A stretch of 64,000 nt of DNA, taken from NCBI GenBank assembly GCA_047634635.1, contig JBLIIE010000007.1, forward strand, positions 4,137-68,136, given 5' to 3'. This document shows, in pieces, positions 36,555-45,343 of the stretch. How positions within the stretch are numbered: the stretch's first letter is position 1; every line of letters starts with the position of its first letter. Source of the DNA: Granulosicoccus sp047634635 (GTDB lineage Bacteria > Pseudomonadota > Gammaproteobacteria > Granulosicoccales > Granulosicoccaceae). The notes beneath the pieces are model-generated. The model was not told the origin of the DNA and searched no databases. It was given only the letters and a program-made list of their open reading frames with translations. The translations under genes were made by a program, and so were the position numbers.

Positions 36555-37271
36555 ATGGATCGAGAGAAGTTACTGAGTCGCATTCGTAAACTTTATGCGA
36601 TGAGTCGTGAAAACGAGTCCAGTCCGCATGAAGCAGAAATTGCCATGCGGCGTTGTCAATCCTTGATGACACGTTTTGGAATTACCGAAGCGGATTTGGA
36701 GACTAGTGAATTCGGATCTAGTAAAATTAGCAAGGCCTTTCGCGCTGTGCCCAACTACGTGAGCGTTATGGGCTCGGCTGTTGCCTTGCTACACGATTGT
36801 ATTTGTGTCAAAAGCGACACCATCGAATTTCGTGGCTTCAGCATCGATGCTGAAGTCGCAACGCTAACCTATGAGTATCTGACCGATATTATGGAGGGAT
36901 CCCTGAAGCTGCGCAAACAGCAAGGCAGTGTGTCTCCGGGAAGATCAGCAAGCTTTGATTACCGGGTTGGCTTCGCGTTGGCTGTGTTGACACGAGCTCG
37001 TCTTATTGACTCAGAAAGAAAATTGTCCGAAGAACGATTGCGCAGCGAACAAAGTGGTGATGGTTCAGATAATTTGACTGGCAACACTCAAAGCTTGATG
37101 ATTCTCAAGCGCGGAGTCGTGCGCCAATCATGCATGGATGGTGTTTTGCCGGGCAAGGTGAAACGGGTGCGGTACAGGAGCGGTGAAGCCCACACGGCAG
37201 GCACTTGCGATGGAGCGAAAGTGTCACTGGACAAGCAGGTGTCAGGAATCACCCGCAAAGCTGTTTGCTGA
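36555..37271 (+). CDS. DUF2786 domain protein
   Basis: About 238 residues from ATG 36555; ATG 36528 in the same frame would add nine residues. The DUF2786 domain is at the N-terminus (DREKLLSRIRKLYAMS ... EAEIAMRRCQSLMTRFGI). The remainder is basic and low in hydrophobicity, and ends with a Cys. Proteins of this family are often found in phage or mobile contexts, sometimes with peptidase-like parts, but no function is established. It sits between ccsA and ffh, where gene order is otherwise conserved, so it may be an insertion. Confidence 0.7.
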   Translation: MDREKLLSRIRKLYAMSRENESSPHEAEIAMRRCQSLMTRFGITEADLETSEFGSSKISKAFRAVPNYVSVMGSAVALLHDCICVKSDTIEFRGFSIDAEVATLTYEYLTDIMEGSLKLRKQQGSVSPGRSASFDYRVGFALAVLTRARLIDSERKLSEERLRSEQSGDGSDNLTGNTQSLMILKRGVVRQSCMDGVLPGKVKRVRYRSGEAHTAGTCDGAKVSLDKQVSGITRKAVC

Positions 37272-37330
37272 AGACCACTTACCCGTTTAATCACCTGCTC
37301 GTCTGTGGTGTTTTTCTGTTGTGGAACCGC

Positions 37331-39850
37331 CTAAGGGTATATCGTCATTACCAGTGTCTCAGGTGCTAGGCAGATTTCGTCGTTACACGCTTGAACTTGC
37401 AAGTTCACAACGGTTGAGTTGGCTTCTTTGTGCCCTGGCCATTTGGCTTGAAGTTCGAATTCGTTTTCGTACAACGACAACTCTGCGCGCTGAAAGCCTA
37501 ATGTCCGGAGCCGAGCTTGCGGAAAATTGATGTTTTCGAGGGAACGTCCTGCTGTATTCGTAAGTTCTGTTGGTATCAGATAATCTTGTAAGGGTGCATT
37601 AGAATTAACATGCCAGCCGTCAGCCAGAGTGACTGTGACAACGAGTTTGTCATCGTGTTTGGCGGCCTCTGCACGGACGACTCCGCGGCCGCCATACTGC
37701 AAATCACCGGCTTCGCCTGCCAGATGTTCATTGACGCCCGTGAGCAGGTAGAAAAACCCGGAAGGCTGTTGTGTCAATCTGCTGGACAGCGCCGCGATCA
37801 ACCGATTGGCGCGAGCCTCAAAGTCGGGGTTTCCTGTACGTTTGAATAATTGCGACAGGACGCGCAAGGCTACCGAATTGCCCGACGGTATGGAATTGTC
37901 AAAGAGCTCCTTTGGTCGAGTGCTGAGGATTGTCCCTGCGACAACATGTGCACCCATGAAATAGGCACCATTTTTTTCGTCCCAGAAACGCTCGTTCATG
38001 ATGTCAGTCAGAGCAACAGCACGCGCAAGCCAGATTCGTGCACTGGTTGAATCGTAGAGTGCAAGGTAGGCTTCGGCGACATACGCATAGTCCGCCTGAG
38101 TACCGTCGATGGAGGTTTGTTGGTTGAAGTAGATGCGTTGCAATGAACCATCGTCTTTACGCAATGTTTCCCACAGCGCATTGGCAGCAGTTACGGCGGC
38201 GTTTAGATAATGCGGACTGTTTAATCGTTCAGAAGCTTTGGCAAAGGCGCTGATCATCATGCCGTTCCAGCTGCTGATCACTTTCTCATCGCGTAATGGG
38301 TGCTCTCGTTGCTCCCTTGCTGTGCGCATTGTTGTCGTCCATTGGTTGAGCTTTGCAGTTAATTCTGCAGGTTCCAATCCGAATTGACTTGCCAGCGCTT
38401 CTGGCGTCTGCTGTAGATGCAAAATGGTGGTTCCTTCAAAATTACCCTCGCCCGTAACATTCCATACTTGTTTCGCAAGCTGGGCATCCTCTTCGCCCAA
38501 CACCTCGTCGAGTTGTTCCGGTGTCCATATAAAAAAACGGCCTTCTTCTCCTTCCGAGTCTGCGTCAGTGGCCGAATAGAACATGCCGTTGGGCGCGCGC
38601 ATTTCTCGAAGCACATAGTCCAGAATACGCTTTGCAGTTCGTTTGTGATCTGGATTGCCAGTGAGCTGATAAGCTTGTGCGTAGTTGCGGGCAAGCGCTG
38701 CCTGGTTGTATAGCATCTTTTCAAAATGGGGAACTCTCCAGAGGGAATCGACTGCATACCGATGAAAGCCTCCTCCGACATGGTCGTGAATACCACCAGC
38801 TGCCATCTGAACGAGTGTGGTGTCGGCCATTTTCAGTGAAGAGTATGCGTCCTCTTGCTGGTCAGGCAGGCTGCGCATTGCGTGATCTAGCAGAAAGTAC
38901 AGGGTGGATTCTCGAGGAAATTTTGGAGCCCCTCCAAAACCGCCTTTCTCAGCATCAAAGCTATCCTGGGCGTTTCGGAAGGCGCGTGCAACTTCGCGTA
39001 AGCCGACGTTAATCGCTGCGGAACTCGTGTCGTTTTGATGGCTGACCGCCTCGGCCACCTCGGCTGCGTGTGCCAGTAATGCTTCAGGCTCATCTTTCCA
39101 GAGTGTATTAATGCGTTGAAGGATCTGTGTGAATTGATCGGGTGGGAAATACGTGGCCCCGTAGAAGGACCGGCCGGTCGTATCGAGGAAACTGGACATG
39201 GGCCAGCCACCGCTACCATAGATCATCATGACAGCCGACATGTACAAGGCGTCGACATCGGGCAATTGCTCACGATCCACTTTGATGGAAATGAAATGCT
39301 CATTCATTAACCCGGCGATGTCCTCGTTTTCGAAACTTTCCCTCTCCATGACATGGCACCAGTGGCAGGTAGCGTAGCCAATGGAGAGAAATACGGGTTT
39401 GTCAGCTTTTACGGCGGCAGCAAAAGCCTTTTCGCCCCAGGGATACCAATTCACCGGGTTGTGGGCGTGCTGACGGAGGTAGGGGGAGGCTTCCTGAATC
39501 AAACGGTTGATGTATTTTGGGTCACCATTTTCGAGGAAATGCTCGGTACGTGGCTTATAGTCATCCCCCAGTTTCTGGTAAGCATCTGTCAACACTATCG
39601 ACAACTGGTTGTCGATATCCATGGCCACAACGGATGTTTGTGTTTCGGTGTCTGTGGCGTGTGTTGCAGCGTCTGATGAGATACTGAATGCTAAAAAGAT
39701 CCAGAGCAGGGTCGTTGCCGAGCAAAGTACCAAATTTTTTTGTTTTTTTGCGATACAAGGTTTAAAAAACGAAACGCGCAGCGTGGAGCCATTCATAGTG
39801 GAGGGTTGGAAGGTCCGGTGAGTTCGGTGTTGACTCAGATTGTTGGTCAT
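37331..39850 (-). CDS. Exported YyaL/DUF255 thioredoxin-like protein fused to a DsbD-like domain
   Basis: 839 residues. After a membrane or signal segment (about 40-58), a DUF255 thioredoxin-like domain runs from SPYLRQHAHNPVNWYPWG with CHWC at Cys162-Cys165. A long alpha/alpha-barrel region (about 280-690) carries FGGAPKFP, GGFHRYAVDSLWRVPHFEKMLYNQA and YSATDADSEGEEGRFF, as in YyaL/SSP411. The last 120 residues (DDKLVVTVTLADGWHVNSNAPLQDY, then QACNDEICLAP with Cys822 and Cys827) match the N-terminal domain of DsbD. Start ATG 39850 has GAGTG upstream. The DsbD-like tail suggests periplasmic thiol exchange. Substrate unknown. Confidence 0.88.
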   Translation of the reverse strand: MTNNLSQHRTHRTFQPSTMNGSTLRVSFFKPCIAKKQKNLVLCSATTLLWIFLAFSISSDAATHATDTETQTSVVAMDIDNQLSIVLTDAYQKLGDDYKPRTEHFLENGDPKYINRLIQEASPYLRQHAHNPVNWYPWGEKAFAAAVKADKPVFLSIGYATCHWCHVMERESFENEDIAGLMNEHFISIKVDREQLPDVDALYMSAVMMIYGSGGWPMSSFLDTTGRSFYGATYFPPDQFTQILQRINTLWKDEPEALLAHAAEVAEAVSHQNDTSSAAINVGLREVARAFRNAQDSFDAEKGGFGGAPKFPRESTLYFLLDHAMRSLPDQQEDAYSSLKMADTTLVQMAAGGIHDHVGGGFHRYAVDSLWRVPHFEKMLYNQAALARNYAQAYQLTGNPDHKRTAKRILDYVLREMRAPNGMFYSATDADSEGEEGRFFIWTPEQLDEVLGEEDAQLAKQVWNVTGEGNFEGTTILHLQQTPEALASQFGLEPAELTAKLNQWTTTMRTAREQREHPLRDEKVISSWNGMMISAFAKASERLNSPHYLNAAVTAANALWETLRKDDGSLQRIYFNQQTSIDGTQADYAYVAEAYLALYDSTSARIWLARAVALTDIMNERFWDEKNGAYFMGAHVVAGTILSTRPKELFDNSIPSGNSVALRVLSQLFKRTGNPDFEARANRLIAALSSRLTQQPSGFFYLLTGVNEHLAGEAGDLQYGGRGVVRAEAAKHDDKLVVTVTLADGWHVNSNAPLQDYLIPTELTNTAGRSLENINFPQARLRTLGFQRAELSLYENEFELQAKWPGHKEANSTVVNLQVQACNDEICLAPETLVMTIYP

Positions 39851-40012
39851 AGTTCACTCTTAAAACCGGCAAGAGAAATTATGGCGTAGGTGCGATACCG
39901 GACTCAGCCCAGACCCAGTACGGTTCCGCACCTGCATCCGGTCCCGTATACTGTGGCCATAAGCTAATTAGGCTGGCTTCTAGCTGGCATTAACACAAGG
40001 CATAGGTAGCGT

Positions 40013-41392
40013 ATGTTCGATAATTTAAGTGAACGCTTAGGTCGCACGATCAAAAATCTTCGCGGCCAAGGACGCCTCAGCGAAGATAACGTCAAGGACA
40101 CCCTGCGCGAAGTGCGCATGGCGCTGCTAGAAGCCGATGTTGCATTGCCAGTCGTCAAGCAACTGGTGGACTCGGTTCGCGATAAGGCGATGGGCCAGGA
40201 AGTCATTGGTAGCCTATCTCCGGGTCAGGCGTTCATTAAGGTTGTTAATGATGAGCTGGTCTCAATCATGGGGGACAATGCCGAGCCTCTGAATCTAGCC
40301 ACTCAGCCGCCCGCGGTCATTCTCATGGCGGGCCTCCAAGGGGCCGGTAAGACGACAACTGTGGCGAAGCTTGCCCGATTTCTAAAGGAGCGCGACAAAA
40401 AAAAGGTTATGGTCGTCAGTTGTGACGTTTATCGTCCTGCTGCCATTAAACAACTCGAAACACTGGCTGAAAGCGTAGGCGCCATTTTCTTTGAAAGTTC
40501 TATCGACCAGTCACCGGTAGCTATTGCAAAAGCTGCCTTGGACGCTGCACGTAAGCAGCTCGTTGATGTACTGCTGGTAGATACCGCTGGTCGCCTTGCC
40601 ATCGATGAAGAAATGATGGCGGAGATACAACAACTGCATAAAGCCATTAATCCTGTTGAAACACTGTTCGTTGTCGACAGCATGACTGGCCAGGATGCAG
40701 CCAATACCGCCAAGGCATTTGGCGAAGCACTTCCGCTTACGGGCGTCGTTCTGACTAAGACTGATGGTGATGCACGGGGTGGTGCAGCGTTGTCGGTTCG
40801 TGTCATTACGGGCAAGCCGATCAAGTTCATAGGTGCTGGTGAAAAAACTGATGCACTGGAAACCTTCCACCCTGACCGGATCGCTTCGCGAATTCTAGGC
40901 ATGGGAGACGTGGTCAGTCTGGTTGAAGAAGTAACAGCCAAAGTTGATCACGAGAAGGCCGAAAAATTTGCCAATAAAATGAAGAAAGGCAAAAACTTCG
41001 ACCTTAATGATTTGAAAGAACAGCTCGAGCAAATGGCCGATATGGGGGGCATGGCCTCGCTAATGGATAAAATGCCGGGCATGGCCAACGTTCCTGATGC
41101 TGTTAAAAACAAGATGGATGACAAGCAGTTTGTGCACATGATTGCGCTGGTTAATTCCATGACGCCACAAGAGCGAAAATATCCTGCGATCCTGAAAGGT
41201 TCCAGAAAAAAACGCATTGCCTCAGGTGCAGGACTGCAAGTGCAAGATCTTAATCGCCTGTTAAAACAGCATCAACAAATGGCGCGTACGATGAAAAAAA
41301 TGAGTAAGGGTGGCATGGCGAAAATGATGCGTGCCATGAAAGGTCAGATGCCACCCGGTATGGGCGGCATGGGTGGAATGGGAATGAAGTAA
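40013..41392 (+). CDS. ffh: Signal recognition particle protein Ffh
   Basis: 459 residues. N domain, G domain with GLQGAGKTTT and DTAGR and TKTDGDARGG, and a methionine-rich M domain ending MPPGMGGMGGMGMK that binds 4.5S RNA and signal peptides. It targets nascent membrane proteins. ATG preceded by AGGTAG. In most gammaproteobacteria rpsP-rimM-trmD-rplS follow; here a reductive dehalogenase gene follows by 58 bases instead. Confidence 0.97.
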   Translation: MFDNLSERLGRTIKNLRGQGRLSEDNVKDTLREVRMALLEADVALPVVKQLVDSVRDKAMGQEVIGSLSPGQAFIKVVNDELVSIMGDNAEPLNLATQPPAVILMAGLQGAGKTTTVAKLARFLKERDKKKVMVVSCDVYRPAAIKQLETLAESVGAIFFESSIDQSPVAIAKAALDAARKQLVDVLLVDTAGRLAIDEEMMAEIQQLHKAINPVETLFVVDSMTGQDAANTAKAFGEALPLTGVVLTKTDGDARGGAALSVRVITGKPIKFIGAGEKTDALETFHPDRIASRILGMGDVVSLVEEVTAKVDHEKAEKFANKMKKGKNFDLNDLKEQLEQMADMGGMASLMDKMPGMANVPDAVKNKMDDKQFVHMIALVNSMTPQERKYPAILKGSRKKRIASGAGLQVQDLNRLLKQHQQMARTMKKMSKGGMAKMMRAMKGQMPPGMGGMGGMGMK

Positions 41393-41450
41393 ACCTGCTC
41401 GTCTTTTTCTAAGGTGATTAGCAAATTCTGACTCAAACACGGGCATATTA

Positions 41451-44400
41451 ATGCGTTTTTTTTCAGATAAGTCACGACCAATTCATGCGGGACATTTTCC
41501 CGTTGAAATGCTGTCCAGGCAATCTAGTGTGCCTGATTTATCTAACACGCCTGCGTTCAAGCAGTTGTCCTTCGATGTGCCTGACGCACCTACCTCTATT
41601 ATTAACGCAATGCGCGAGCATCAGGCGATGCTTGATGCCATTCGACATGGCAATGTCAATAAGGCTCCAGCAGCGTGCCCTGATAATTTGCAAGAGCGAG
41701 CCGATCATCTGAAAGCCTTTGCGTATTTTTCGGATGCATCTTTCGCTGGTATTTGCAGCTTGCCCAACGATGCTATTTTGGGCGTGCCGTTTGTTAATTC
41801 AGATGTTGCTGATCTGTCGCATGATCTGCAAACGCGACAAACCAAAACACTGGCATCCGGCATAGATATGATTATGGCTGATCTTAAAGAATCTACCCGA
41901 TCGTTTACTGGAACTACGGATGGCCATACTCATGCCTTAGTGTATTTGTATCAGCATCCTCGAGACCCTTTCGACGATGAAGTTGGCGCTGACTGGGTGC
42001 AGGATGCGATGGCTCACAGAGCGTGTCTGCTGGCATCCGAGACATCGATCGTTTTGGCAAACTATATACGCCTGTTGGGATTCGATGCTCTGGCACACAC
42101 AGGCACTAGTAGCTTCGTTGATCTCAATAAGCTGGCAGTGGCTGCAGGCTTGGCAACCGTTGAAAATGGCGAATTGGTTAATCCTTACATAGGCAGTCGC
42201 TTTGGTATTGGCGCTCTAACTACCAACTTCCCTATGGCTCTAGATGAGCCTCTCATTCCACTTGCAGAGCAGCCAAAATCAGCTTTTGGATTAGCCTGGA
42301 AAGTTGGTAAAGGTTTTTCAAAATCAGCGTCTAACAATCAGCCGTATGCAAAGCGGCGCTTTGTTGATGGTGCTCATCCGTTCGAAACTCTCAAGCGTGT
42401 GGATAAGACAACGACGTTTATAGACGAAGCCCGGGTTGCTCGAGTGCCAAAACGTACCGACATGTTTGCTCGGGCACAGTTTGGTGACTTGGGAAAGCAG
42501 ACTCAAGCCGGTGCTGCGGGTGGACATTACGCCAAAAAATCGGCCCCATCGATGGCACAAAGAAGAGCTTTGGGTGCGTTTGTATTGCTTCAAGATGGTG
42601 GGTCCATAGAGCAAAAAGTTAAGATTGACCCTAAAGTTGCAGCAAATCTTGTCAAAGCAACCTCCTATTTTTTGGGCGTTGATGCAGTAGGGATATCACG
42701 ATGTCCGGATTGGACCTGGTATTCGCATGATGCTGCTGGAGAGGTACTGAATCCTCCTCATGATCAAGCTATTTCCATGATTATTGATCAAGGATACGGG
42801 ACTATGGACGGTTCATCGGGAGATGACTGGATATCAGTGGCTTTATCGATGCGAGCCTACTTACGCTTTTCATTGCTCGGTGGTGTTATTGCCAAGCAAA
42901 TACGTAATTTGGGTTATAAGGCTAAAGCACACACTGTCCTTGATGGCGAAGTATTACAACCGCCCTTATTACTTCTATCCGGATTAGGAGAGGTAAGTAG
43001 AATTGGTGAGGTTGTTCTAAATCCGTTTTTGGGGCCGCGTTTAAAATCAGGCGTTGTCACAACAGACTTACCCATGGTTCACGACAAGCCGATTGATTTT
43101 GGACTGCAGTCGTTTTGCGAAAACTGCAACAAGTGTGCAAGGGAATGTCCTTCGGGTGCGATAACCGCAGGCCCTAAGCTGATGTTTAATGGCTATGAAA
43201 TTTGGAAATCAGATAGTCAGAAATGTGCGACCTATAGAATCAATACCGAAGGTGGTGCCATGTGTGGGCGCTGCATGAAAACCTGTCCTTGGAACCTGGA
43301 AGGCTTGTTAGCAGACAGTGTATTTCGCTGGACAGCGATGAAGCTACCGGGAACAGCGAAAGCACTTGCACGCCTGGATGATTATGCCAATCGTGGCAGT
43401 TTGAATAAGGTTAAGAAATGGTGGTGGGATTTAGAGCTTGAGAACGATGGCGCTTATCGGCCTACTCGAAAACCCGTTAATGAAAGAGAGTTGCAAAAAG
43501 ACCTGCATCTGAAATACAAAGATCAGACATTGGCAGTTTATCCGGCACCGTTGGCGCCTCACCCTTATCCCTATCCGTTCCCCATGGATCGTGAAAAAGG
43601 GATAGAAGCTTATCAGGCGATGATTACAGCTGAAGCTTACAAACAACATATAGCCGACGGCACGGTAGATTCTGTAGCGCACGTCTATTCCAATGCGGAC
43701 GAAAGTCCAGTGATTCAGGTTGTGATTTCACGAGCTAACAAACAGACAGTTGATATCAGTCATTATCAAATGAAGGCTGTGGACGGAAGCGAGCTTCCTG
43801 TCTGGACAGCCGGTGCGCATCTCGACATTGTCGTTGCACCTGAGTATCTCAGGCAGTATTCCATGTGTGGTGATCCTGCAGATCGAAGTTCGTATGAAAT
43901 TGCTGTGCTAAAAGAGCGTGAAGGGCGAGGTGGTTCGCAGTTGATGCACCGTATATTCATTGAAGGGCGCAAGGTGTTTGTGTCCAAACCAATCAATCAT
44001 TTCTCGCTAGTAGAATCTGCTTCTAAAACGTATCTGATGGCAGGTGGGATTGGTGTGACACCAATGATTGCGATGGCTCATTCTTTGTTTCGGATGGGCG
44101 CAGAATTTGTCATGCATTATTCTGGGCGCTCGCGTTCTACCATGGCTTTTATCGATGAGCTTGCACAAATGGCGTGGGCAACGCACGTGCAATTGCATAT
44201 ATCTGATGAAGGCAATCGATTGGATATGAGTAGCGCTTTTTCAAACGTAGAAGCTGGTGCGCATGTGTATACCTGTGGTGCTGAAGCTTATATGAGCGCA
44301 GTGATGGACGCGGCTGAGCAGGCGGGTGTGTCTGAGGAGGCTCGGCATCTTGAATACTTCTCAGTACCCGAGGTGCCAGATTACGAGAATCATGACTTCA

Positions 44401-44657
44401 CCGTGAACCTTGCGAAAACGGGTAAGTCGTTTGTAGTGCCTTCGGATAAAACAGCTGCCGAAGTTCTGAATGAGAACGGTTACAACATTGATGTGAAGTG
44501 TTCAGACGGCTTGTGTGGCGTGTGCAAATGTGGCCTGGTATCAGGAGAGGTTGAGCATCGCGACTTTGTGTTGTCTAAGAAGCAGAGAGTTAATGCGATT
44601 ATTTTGTGTCAATCCAGGGCGGCTGTAGCGGGTGGGGTTATAGAGATAAATTTATAA
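41451..44657 (+). CDS. Single-chain catabolic reductive dehalogenase (BhbA/NpRdhA type), RdhA-reductase fusion
   Basis: 1068 residues. Residues about 130-265 and 390-545 are two copies of one corrinoid-domain half (NPYIGSRFGIGALTTNFPM at 244-262 against NPFLGPRLKSGVVTTDLPM at 524-542; 9 of 19 identical). Cys556/559/562/566 and Cys592/605/608/612 form two ferredoxin-type 4Fe-4S motifs. From about 720 on comes an FMN/NAD reductase (RQYSMCGD, MAGGIGVTPMIAMA), then a plant-type 2Fe-2S domain with Cys1017/1022/1025/1053. Known relatives remove bromine or chlorine from phenols using B12 and NADPH in the cytoplasm. No Tat signal, in line with a catabolic enzyme. Tyr449 (DQGYGT) is a candidate proton donor, tentatively. 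It may be read from the ffh promoter (58-base gap). Confidence 0.88.
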   Translation: MRFFSDKSRPIHAGHFPVEMLSRQSSVPDLSNTPAFKQLSFDVPDAPTSIINAMREHQAMLDAIRHGNVNKAPAACPDNLQERADHLKAFAYFSDASFAGICSLPNDAILGVPFVNSDVADLSHDLQTRQTKTLASGIDMIMADLKESTRSFTGTTDGHTHALVYLYQHPRDPFDDEVGADWVQDAMAHRACLLASETSIVLANYIRLLGFDALAHTGTSSFVDLNKLAVAAGLATVENGELVNPYIGSRFGIGALTTNFPMALDEPLIPLAEQPKSAFGLAWKVGKGFSKSASNNQPYAKRRFVDGAHPFETLKRVDKTTTFIDEARVARVPKRTDMFARAQFGDLGKQTQAGAAGGHYAKKSAPSMAQRRALGAFVLLQDGGSIEQKVKIDPKVAANLVKATSYFLGVDAVGISRCPDWTWYSHDAAGEVLNPPHDQAISMIIDQGYGTMDGSSGDDWISVALSMRAYLRFSLLGGVIAKQIRNLGYKAKAHTVLDGEVLQPPLLLLSGLGEVSRIGEVVLNPFLGPRLKSGVVTTDLPMVHDKPIDFGLQSFCENCNKCARECPSGAITAGPKLMFNGYEIWKSDSQKCATYRINTEGGAMCGRCMKTCPWNLEGLLADSVFRWTAMKLPGTAKALARLDDYANRGSLNKVKKWWWDLELENDGAYRPTRKPVNERELQKDLHLKYKDQTLAVYPAPLAPHPYPYPFPMDREKGIEAYQAMITAEAYKQHIADGTVDSVAHVYSNADESPVIQVVISRANKQTVDISHYQMKAVDGSELPVWTAGAHLDIVVAPEYLRQYSMCGDPADRSSYEIAVLKEREGRGGSQLMHRIFIEGRKVFVSKPINHFSLVESASKTYLMAGGIGVTPMIAMAHSLFRMGAEFVMHYSGRSRSTMAFIDELAQMAWATHVQLHISDEGNRLDMSSAFSNVEAGAHVYTCGAEAYMSAVMDAAEQAGVSEEARHLEYFSVPEVPDYENHDFTVNLAKTGKSFVVPSDKTAAEVLNENGYNIDVKCSDGLCGVCKCGLVSGEVEHRDFVLSKKQRVNAIILCQSRAAVAGGVIEINL

Positions 44658-45343
44658 TTATACAATAGCCAACACTGGTATCTCTGCCACGAATCAATCT
44701 TATGTTGCCCCCAACGGTCGGCACAGGCTAAGCGACATCGTGTGATAAGTAGTGGTCGGGAACTAGATACGACAGGTAAGTGAGAAACAGGGGCTGACAT
44801 TGTTAATATAAACAATGTCACAGTTTAATAATCCGTAATTTTTTGTTGTCATTAAAACTTGCTTCCTTGTACTTTCTGGACAAGTAAGTTTCACACTGAT
44901 TATTAAAAAAGCAAATTGGTTCAGGGCTCTTTGTAAAGCGAAGTATGTGCCGACAGCTAACCGTTGTTTAATTGACCTAACGTGTTGGTACAAGCAATTT
45001 TTGATTAAGCAGGTAAAACATCTGGCGCTAAGATGAATCGAATCATGTTGTTAAGCACATCAACCGATGCATGGCGGAAACCCGCATGTATAACGCTCGC
45101 CGAAATTGGCCGAAACCAAGCAGAATTCTTTACCATCTACCGTATTGATACCGATACTGATGGCAATATGGAATTGCGTGTAGGCTCAACCAGTGGGTCG
45201 TTTGATGGTTCCACAAATGCACCTCGAACCATAGTGCTGAGTGTTTCAAACCGATCCGCTAAAACTCTTTGATTTACTCAACTCAAGCGCTTGACGCAGT
45301 GTCTGGATACTGTCGGGCCTTAACGTTGCTTGCATTGAAGTAT
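44658..45343. other. Gene-poor region after the dehalogenase gene
   Basis: No well-supported gene in 686 bases. A striking 26-base palindrome lies at 44795-44820 (separate entry). A 79-codon frame at 45033-45272 encodes a hydrophilic peptide (FFTIYRIDTDTDGNMELRV) of no known family and without a convincing ribosome-binding site; it may be chance or a remnant. Confidence 0.4.
44795..44820. repeat. Perfect 10-bp-arm inverted repeat
   Basis: TGACATTGTT / AACAATGTCA with a six-base AT loop, 138 bases after the dehalogenase stop. Perfect symmetry and an AT-rich core suit an operator or a transcript-end hairpin. No T-run follows. Nothing next to it is clearly its target. Confidence 0.6.

Noticed and set aside
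41393..41450. Cobalamin riboswitch ahead of the B12-dependent dehalogenase
   Set aside because: The gap is only 58 bases, too short for the aptamer, and lacks the conserved B12-box.
41451..44657. Respiratory (membrane) reductive dehalogenase
   Set aside because: No Tat signal, no rdhB anchor gene, and a fused NAD(P)H reductase; the layout is catabolic instead.
45033..45272. 79-codon frame as a gene
   Set aside because: No family, weak ribosome-binding site, lies in a gene-poor stretch; could be chance.
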